This document shows, one piece after another, positions 58,540 through 64,000 of a DNA stretch of 64,000 nucleotides. Source of the DNA: Zygaena filipendulae (lineage: Eukaryota > Arthropoda > Insecta > Lepidoptera > Zygaenidae); NCBI GenBank assembly GCA_907165275.2, contig OU015653.1:13670001-13734000 (forward strand). Direction: 5' to 3'. Position 1 is the first letter of the stretch. The number at the start of each line of letters is the position of its first letter. Both the position numbers and the translations under genes were made by a program. A model generated the notes under the pieces. That model was given only the letters and a program-made list of their open reading frames with translations. It made no database searches and had not been told where the DNA came from.

Positions 58540-59245
58540 AAAAACGCCTTTTCTGCCGTACCTACACCTAAAATTCATTGCCTTACATTCAAGGAAGAGT
58601 TTAGCCACGAGTTAAGCCAACAAACTACTAACTTCTCTTCATGAACAATCCGTATCATAATATGAGTATTAAAGGATACCTACTTTTATCTCGCAACAAA
58701 GAGTTCCTGGTGGAATTCCGAAATTGAAGCAGTCTGGACTGTAGATAGATCACCTTGAATATCTACTGTGTAACTATTGAAGACCTTCACACTTGAACCG
58801 CAACTAACTAAGATTTAGCTACTACACTATTCACCCGCGTTAATTTCGGAATTTCCGCGACAATTCTAGGATAAAAAGTACCCCATGTCCTTTTCTGTAC
58901 CTCTGACAACGGGTAAGCAAAATTTCATAATGTTCAGTTGAGTAGTTATATAAGACAGGAGAGCGTAAGGCTAAGGCCACACCATAGGTGCCAAGCTTAG
59001 AGACAAACTAGGAGCTATTTATGCTCGTGTACAAGATACGCAGTGGTCACATACAAGCTTAGTGACCATTTAGTGACACACAAATCCATTTTCGCGTCTT
59101 TTGTTGATGAGAACAGAAACAATAATTTATGTCACTCTCCAAACTATGAAATAATATGTCACTAGGGCCAGTCACTCAGCGAGTAGCTTCTCTTCGAATT
59201 GGCTCTTATTAATTGTAAAACATGATTTAACACGGAATAATTAAA
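58540..59245 (+). repeat. Large inverted repeat, left arm
   Basis: Matches the reverse complement of 62700-63990. Shared markers, left orientation: CCTTACATTCAAGGAAGAGT, GAGTTCCTGGTGGAATTCCG, GACAACGGGTAAGCAAAATT, CCACACCATAGGTGCCAAGC and GCGAGTAGCTTCTCTTCG. Confidence 0.85.
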
Positions 59246-60427
59246 TGCTTACTATTATTAAAGTTAAAGTGAGTTTGTTGGTTTTTTTGTTTGTTTGTTT
59301 GTTACACTTTCACGCCTCAACGGCTCAACCGATAGTGATGAAATTTTGCACACACGTTGTCAGGGGCTTAGAGAAGGCTATAGGGTACTTTTTATCCCAG
59401 AATTCCCTCGGGAACTCCGAAATTACAACGGGTGAAACCGCGGGGAACAGCTAGTAATGTTGTATTTAACACGCAGACAATTGCAGTAGGTAACGTAAAT
59501 AATAAATAATTAGCGTGGATAATTTCGAATTTTCGTTACACATTTCATTATGTACCTATTTATAGCTACATACACCTTTAACTTCACTATAGTATATCAT
59601 AAAACAAAGTTCTTCACCTGTCTGTCTGTCTATTTGTTCGCAATAAACTCAAAACTACTTAACAGATTTTCATGCGGCTTTTACCAATGAATAAGTATTC
59701 ATGAGGAAGGTTTAGGTTACGGCATCACGCGAATTTTAATTTTTTTGTGTTTGTTAAGAGGAGGGATTTTAAGAAAAAAGTTTGAAAGTTCCTGCGGGAA
59801 TTCTGAAACTCACATACCTATTAGGTAAAACTTTCACTCCTAATTAACTGATGTTATAAGAATCAGGAATCACCTGAAAAGGTGCCGAATCTATAACTTT
59901 TGGTCCAGGGGACGAGTCGGTACCATAAAAATAAATATTTTTTTAAAATCATTGACTGGTCTCCTACCGGGGGACCAATAGGCACCTGTATACAGGGGCC
60001 GAATCTACAACTTTTATTTCGGGGGATGAATATTAGGGGGCCAGTGGGTACCGATCCAATTGGGCTACTTTGGAGTTCCTGCGGGAATTCCGAAACTCAC
60101 GCGGGTGAAACCGTGGGGCACAGGTAGTTTATAAAATAGATATCAGTCTTATAATTATAGTTTTGCTTACCATAGGTAGATACCATACAACCTTCTCTAT
60201 ATTTCCGAAATAATTGATTAAAAAAATCAGCTGACGTTTGTTGAATAAGTTCAAAATACATAGGTAGCGGTCAAAATCATAGGTAACCCTCCTTTTTGTT
60301 TCATCACAGTCGGGTAAAGATAGGGGTGAGCCTAACTATTTTTTACCTACCGTTAATTAGTTTTATAATAATAATATGTTTTTCGATACACTTGCCTAGT
60401 GTGAACCGTAACTAAACGCGATTTGTG

Positions 60428-60435
60428 TATAAATA
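60428..60435 (+). promoter_or_regulatory. TATA box of secreted-protein gene 2
   Basis: TATAAATA, 160 bp before the start codon, in sequence aligned to the first gene's promoter. Confidence 0.65.
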
Positions 60436-60587
60436 CCTACCTACCCTGTGCATTTTACTGAACACAATACTATATAAACACGCTGACTGTGATTTTACTC
60501 AAAATTAGAACCATATTTATTTACAAAATCAACAAAATTTATTTTAAAACATAAAACCTTTTAAAGGGTTCTGTAAATTCTGTCAGT

Positions 60588-60950
60588 ATGTTCGGTTCTA
60601 AAGGGATTGATATAATTTTCATAATAACATATTTATTGTTATTAGTAAAGAATTCAGAACAGGACGTTTACGTGTTCAAAGTATTAAAGGATGGAGACGT
60701 ACCTTCGTATATACAACAGAAAAATTACGCGAGCAACACCAAGCAAGATATAAATTACGATTACGATTTCGAACCGTCTGATCGGGGTGAAGTGTCGCCA
60801 GTTTCGTCTGTGAGCTGTGAAAACAAAAATGGGAATCTTGGACCGTGCTCGACCGCCAGAGCGTTCCGGAATAAGCCAAGCGGAGTCTTAAGGCAGGCGG
60901 ATGGGACGGGTATACTTTACTGGAACGTCAATAAGCAAAAACGTCCCTGA
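60588..60950 (+). CDS. Small secreted protein, paralogue 2 (120 residues), function unknown
   Basis: Opens MFGSKGIDIIFIITYLLLLV, the same signal peptide as paralogue 1 with one change, then DVYVFKV and DVPSYIQQKNY. The middle differs: an acidic, tyrosine-rich DINYDYDFEPSDRGE and a two-cysteine loop SCENKNGNLGPC not present in paralogue 1. FRNKPSG and DGTGIL realign, then it ends WNVNKQKRP without the cysteine tail of the first gene. The frame is open and the promoter retained, so it is probably a working gene. Either paralogue 2 lost the tail by an early frame change, or paralogue 1 gained it. Enclosed by a large inverted repeat. Confidence 0.7.
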   Translation: MFGSKGIDIIFIITYLLLLVKNSEQDVYVFKVLKDGDVPSYIQQKNYASNTKQDINYDYDFEPSDRGEVSPVSSVSCENKNGNLGPCSTARAFRNKPSGVLRQADGTGILYWNVNKQKRP

Positions 60951-61059
60951 TTAAATTATTGTAACAGTGGATTAAGTCGACTCCGCAATTTATTTTATTA
61001 TTAGTACCTACGCTTTATTGAGAGTTTCAGAACATTTTTTAATACCTAGGTTAGAAGAC

Positions 61060-61580
61060 TAAATTTTAATTTGCGCTCCGTCATGATCTAAATAAATAAA
61101 AAATATTGGACACGTATTTTTGCCGGGATTGGACACGTATGTATGGTGGGGTATAATAAATTGGAGGTGCGAAGGGAACTGGCGCCGAGACTGTGGCCAA
61201 GGGCCAAGGGGTGACGCCGCCCTTACCCCTTGGCCACAGTCTCGGCGGCAGCCGGCGGCATAAACAAATGGTAGACAACATACGAAGTTGGCCACAGCTA
61301 TCAGCGGCGCGAGCTGTGGCCGACTTCTTATGTTGTCTACCATTTGTTTTTGCCGCTGCCGAGACTGTAGCGCCGCCCTTGCACGCGTCGTGACGTCACG
61401 CCGCCATGCTACAGTTTATTACGACGTTATGACATCACGACCACGAGCCCCCGCTCCTAAACTTTCGATGCACTTTATCTAAGTATTAGTTCACAAAATT
61501 ACGAGTAAGTAGGTACTTATTTTTTTTGTTAATTATCTAACTGACGGACTAAATAGATTTTTTTTTGCATACCCCGGAAA
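61060..61580 (+). mobile_element. CRE-bearing MITE-like element split by a hairpin-rich insertion
   Basis: AAAAATATTGGACACGTATT at the left and GACGTTATGACATCACGAC...CTAACTGACGGACTAAATAG at the right are this family. One perfect TGACGTCA near 61392. About 250 bp of GC-rich foldable sequence sits between. Confidence 0.6.
61185..61369. repeat. Two adjacent stem-loops with competing arms
   Basis: CCGAGACTGTGGCCAAGGG (61185-61203) pairs perfectly with 61227-61245 over a 23-nt loop. Next, 61262-61299 pairs with 61312-61349 (AAACAAATGGTAGACAACAT / its complement) over a 12-nt loop. A third CCGAGACTGT at 61359 lets 61236-61245 pair rightwards instead. Confidence 0.8.
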
Positions 61581-61609
61581 CATGCCTATTATTACATTGT
61601 TTACATACC

Positions 61610-61720
61610 AACAAAATGTTGAATATAAAAATGTAGATCCAAAATGGCGCTATAATTTTAAAACACTATTTACTCAAAATTTCTCCAGTGTTGGGTAACA
61701 CACTATTGCTTATTTAATAT
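61610..61720. mobile_element. Fragment of the AGATAAGCAATA MITE
   Basis: GCGCTATAATTTTAAAAC, CTCAAAATTTCTCCAGT and GGGTAACACACTATTGCTTA match the right half of 2838-3061. Confidence 0.6.
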
Positions 61721-61770
61721 CCACTTCACCATATTATGTACATACCAGCGGCTGAGGTGCGTGATTCGAG

Positions 61771-61840
61771 TGAATAATTTATTATTATTAATAAATTATA
61801 TATATAATAATTTATTATTATTAATAAATTATATTATAGG
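61771..61840. repeat. AT-rich palindromic tandem repeat
   Basis: AATTTATTATTATTAATAAA occurs twice about 34 bp apart; each copy is itself nearly self-complementary. Confidence 0.75.
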
Positions 61841-62043
61841 TACCAAATCATAATATATATAAACCTTTTGTTTTTGTCCTGTCCACCTAAAGGTTGTCTG
61901 GTAGAGATTGCTAGTAAAACGATAAGATCGCCGATTTTGTATGCCTTAATTTATAAGTTTTGTTTTTGTAAACACAATGTAACAATATTATTTTGGTGTT
62001 CAATAAAGAGTATTCTGTATACATATTCTATTATATTCTAAAC

Positions 62044-62560
62044 TAGCTGTGCACCGCGGTTTCACCCGCGTGAAAAGTTTTTATGTAAAAACTTTTTTTC
62101 CCGAAATCCGCTTTCAATGAAACAAAGCTTATATGTAGCCTCAGGCTAAGCTTAATCTACCTGTGAAAATCGCATGACAATCCATTCAGTAGATGCGGAG
62201 ATTATCGCGAACAGACAGACAGAAAAGAATTTTAAAAACTCTTTTTTTGTGCTTGGTTACTCTTCTTTTATCACCCCTCTCAATTTTAAGTAAAAATATT
62301 CAATGTACAGAATCGCAAATTCTACTCTTTTATTATAGTGGTAGCTGTTCCCCGCGGTTTCACTCGCGGTAATTACAGAGTTTCTGCAAGAATTCCGGGA
62401 TAAAAAGTACCCTATATCCTTCTCTGTACCCTTGACAACGTGAATGCAAAATTTCACGATTATGGGTTGAGCCGCTGAGGCGTGAAAGTGTAACAAATAA
62501 ACAAAAAACCAACAAACAAACTCACTTTAACATCTATACTATAATAAAAGAGTAGAATCC
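62044..62560 (-). mobile_element. Helitron-like cluster, reversed
   Basis: CTAGCTGTGCACCGCGG at 62044 begins one reversed copy (with the 117-bp-unit-like word CAGGCTAAGCTTAATCTACC). A second starts near 62340 (GTTCCCCGCGGTTTCACTCG) and ends with CTCACTTTAACATCTATAC near 62540. Degraded pieces follow to 62690. Confidence 0.6.
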
Positions 62561-62699
62561 GCGATTCTGTATATTGAATATTTTTACCTATATAGGCTTT
62601 GTTTCATTTAAATCTGATGTAGGGAAAAAAAGTTGTTATATAAAAACGTTTCACGCGGGTGAAACCTCGGGGCACAACTAGTTCATAATAAGAAGGGAT

Positions 62700-63990
62700 T
62701 GAATTATTCCGTGTTAAATCATGTTTTACAATTAATAAGAGCCAATTCGAAGAGAAGCTACTCGCTGAGTGACTGGCCCTAGTGACATGATATTATGCAT
62801 ACTATCGCAGCTGGCCTCACTGCAAGCGACGCGCCTGGGTACCCACCCAGTTTGTCACTATGCGAGTCGCGTAGCGAACGAACGTGTTGGTAATTTGTAA
62901 GTCCGCTAGTTTTTAGTAGATTTTTCAAAGGAAGAAGTTTGAATTGCTCCTGTTTTCAAAATTCAACCACTTCAGAGCCCATAAAAACTCAAACTTTATC
63001 GTTATAATACATATCTTCGCTTAACTTATCGTCTATCTAAATTGCTCGTAGAAATGTTCGAATTCTTCATGTCCCAGGCCTTGAAGAGGCCTTGAAAATA
63101 TATAACAACTTTGTTTTGATTTTATTAAATTTAAGAATTGAGTTTCAATCAACAGTAATTTCTTTAGTTTGGAGAGTGACATATTATTGTTTCTGTTCTC
63201 ATCAACAAAAGGCGTGAACGTGGATTTGTGTGTTACCAAGCTTGTATGTGACCACAGCGTATCTTGTACACGAGCCTAATATAGTTCCTAGTTTGTCTCT
63301 AAGCTTGGCACCTATGGTGTGGCCTTAGCCTACGCTCTCCCGTCTTATATAACTACTCAACTGAACATTATGAAATTTTGCTTACCCGTTGTCAGAGGTA
63401 CAGAAAAGGACATGGGGTACTTTTTATCCTAGAATTGTCGCGGAAATTCCGAAATTAACGCGGGTGAATAGTGTAGTAGGTACGTACTTAAAAGCACTGA
63501 ATGGAAGCAGTTTATAGCTAAGATTCTTTTTTGTCATCAAAATGATTCGTAATTTTGTAAAATATTTTTAGATAGTTATTGAAGGATTTATTTGTCCTTA
63601 ATGATTTAAATAATAGTTTGATTTTTAACATTTTAAGGTAAGGGTTTTGGTAGCATTACTTTCCATGGCTATGCGCTAAGCAGTTCTATAGGTTAACTTA
63701 GTCGGTAGGTACCTATATCTTAGTTAGTTGCGGTTCAAGTGTGAATGTCTTTAGTAGTTACACAGTAGGTATTCAAGGTGATCTATCTACAGTCTAGACT
63801 GCTTCAATTTCGGAATTCCACCAGGAACTCTTTGTTGCGAGATAAAAGTAGGTATCCTTTAACACTCATATTATGATACTTACGGATTTTTCATGAAGGG
63901 AAGTGAGTAGTTTGTTGACTTAACTCGTGGCTAAACTCTTCCATGAATGTAAGGCAATGAATGTTAGGTGTAGGTACGGCAGAAAAGGCG
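62700..63990 (-). repeat. Large inverted repeat, right arm
   Basis: Reverse complement of 58540-59245, with private insertions at about 62900-63170 and 63490-63712. The innermost part (62780-62990) is also a reverse copy of 46690-46990, so the two arms and the gene duplication share a history. Confidence 0.85.
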
Positions 63991-64000
63991 TTTTTAACCG

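Larger units (their letters stand above)
59167..60950 (+). repeat. Segmental duplication, copy 2
   Basis: Second copy of the block at about 46997-48960, including the Helitron at 59240-59454, the variant near 59600-59830, promoter and gene. It carries a private insertion at about 59880-60060 (GGGGGACCAATAGGCACC-type sequence). Confidence 0.8.

Overview
This is eukaryotic, intron-rich, AT-rich DNA from an insect, almost certainly a moth or butterfly. GC-rich coding exons sit as islands in AT-rich sequence full of short non-autonomous transposons. The commonest is a Helitron-like family that begins TC-CTACTAATATTATAAA and ends in a CCGCGG hairpin followed by CTAG, a type I associate with Lepidoptera. 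No operon, bacterial signal, CRISPR array or tRNA was seen.

Layout of genes. 193-5850 (+): 3' part of an exonuclease III-type AP endonuclease (Rrp1/APEX1 class). 7580-10951 (-): complete five-exon histone PARylation factor 1 (HPF1), tail to tail with the first gene. 15264-16148 (+): single-pass membrane protein of unknown function. 19370-34483 (+): complete nine-exon Rab escort protein whose eighth exon is caught up in a 115-bp minisatellite. 40780-42315 (-): uninterrupted IMP dehydrogenase. 48688-49053 and 60588-60950 (+): two paralogous small secreted proteins inside a segmental duplication, sharing promoter and signal peptide but differing in their C-terminal halves.

Mobile DNA. 49235-56885 is a 7.65-kb LTR element with two identical 236-bp LTRs and a CGAT target duplication. 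It has no gag-pol and carries old nested repeats, including an antisense non-LTR reverse-transcriptase tail. An R1-like GC-rich LINE (38247-39078) sits inside a Helitron with a 13-bp target duplication. Other LINE tails lie at 24850-25045, 42933-43870 and 54546-55418. About eight copies of a roughly 310-bp MITE-like family carry TGACGTCA (CRE) octamers. Several fold-back elements are present. A large inverted repeat (58540-59245 / 62700-63990) encloses the second secreted-protein gene.

How the genes relate. Two neighbours, the AP endonuclease and HPF1, both act in repair of damaged DNA (abasic-site cleavage, and PARP1-dependent serine ADP-ribosylation). The remaining genes (Rab prenylation, GTP synthesis, secreted peptides) have no evident shared pathway. 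Exon joins were inferred by hand from GT/AG sites, reading phase and family similarity. For HPF1 and Rep the summed exon lengths are exact multiples of three, which supports the models.
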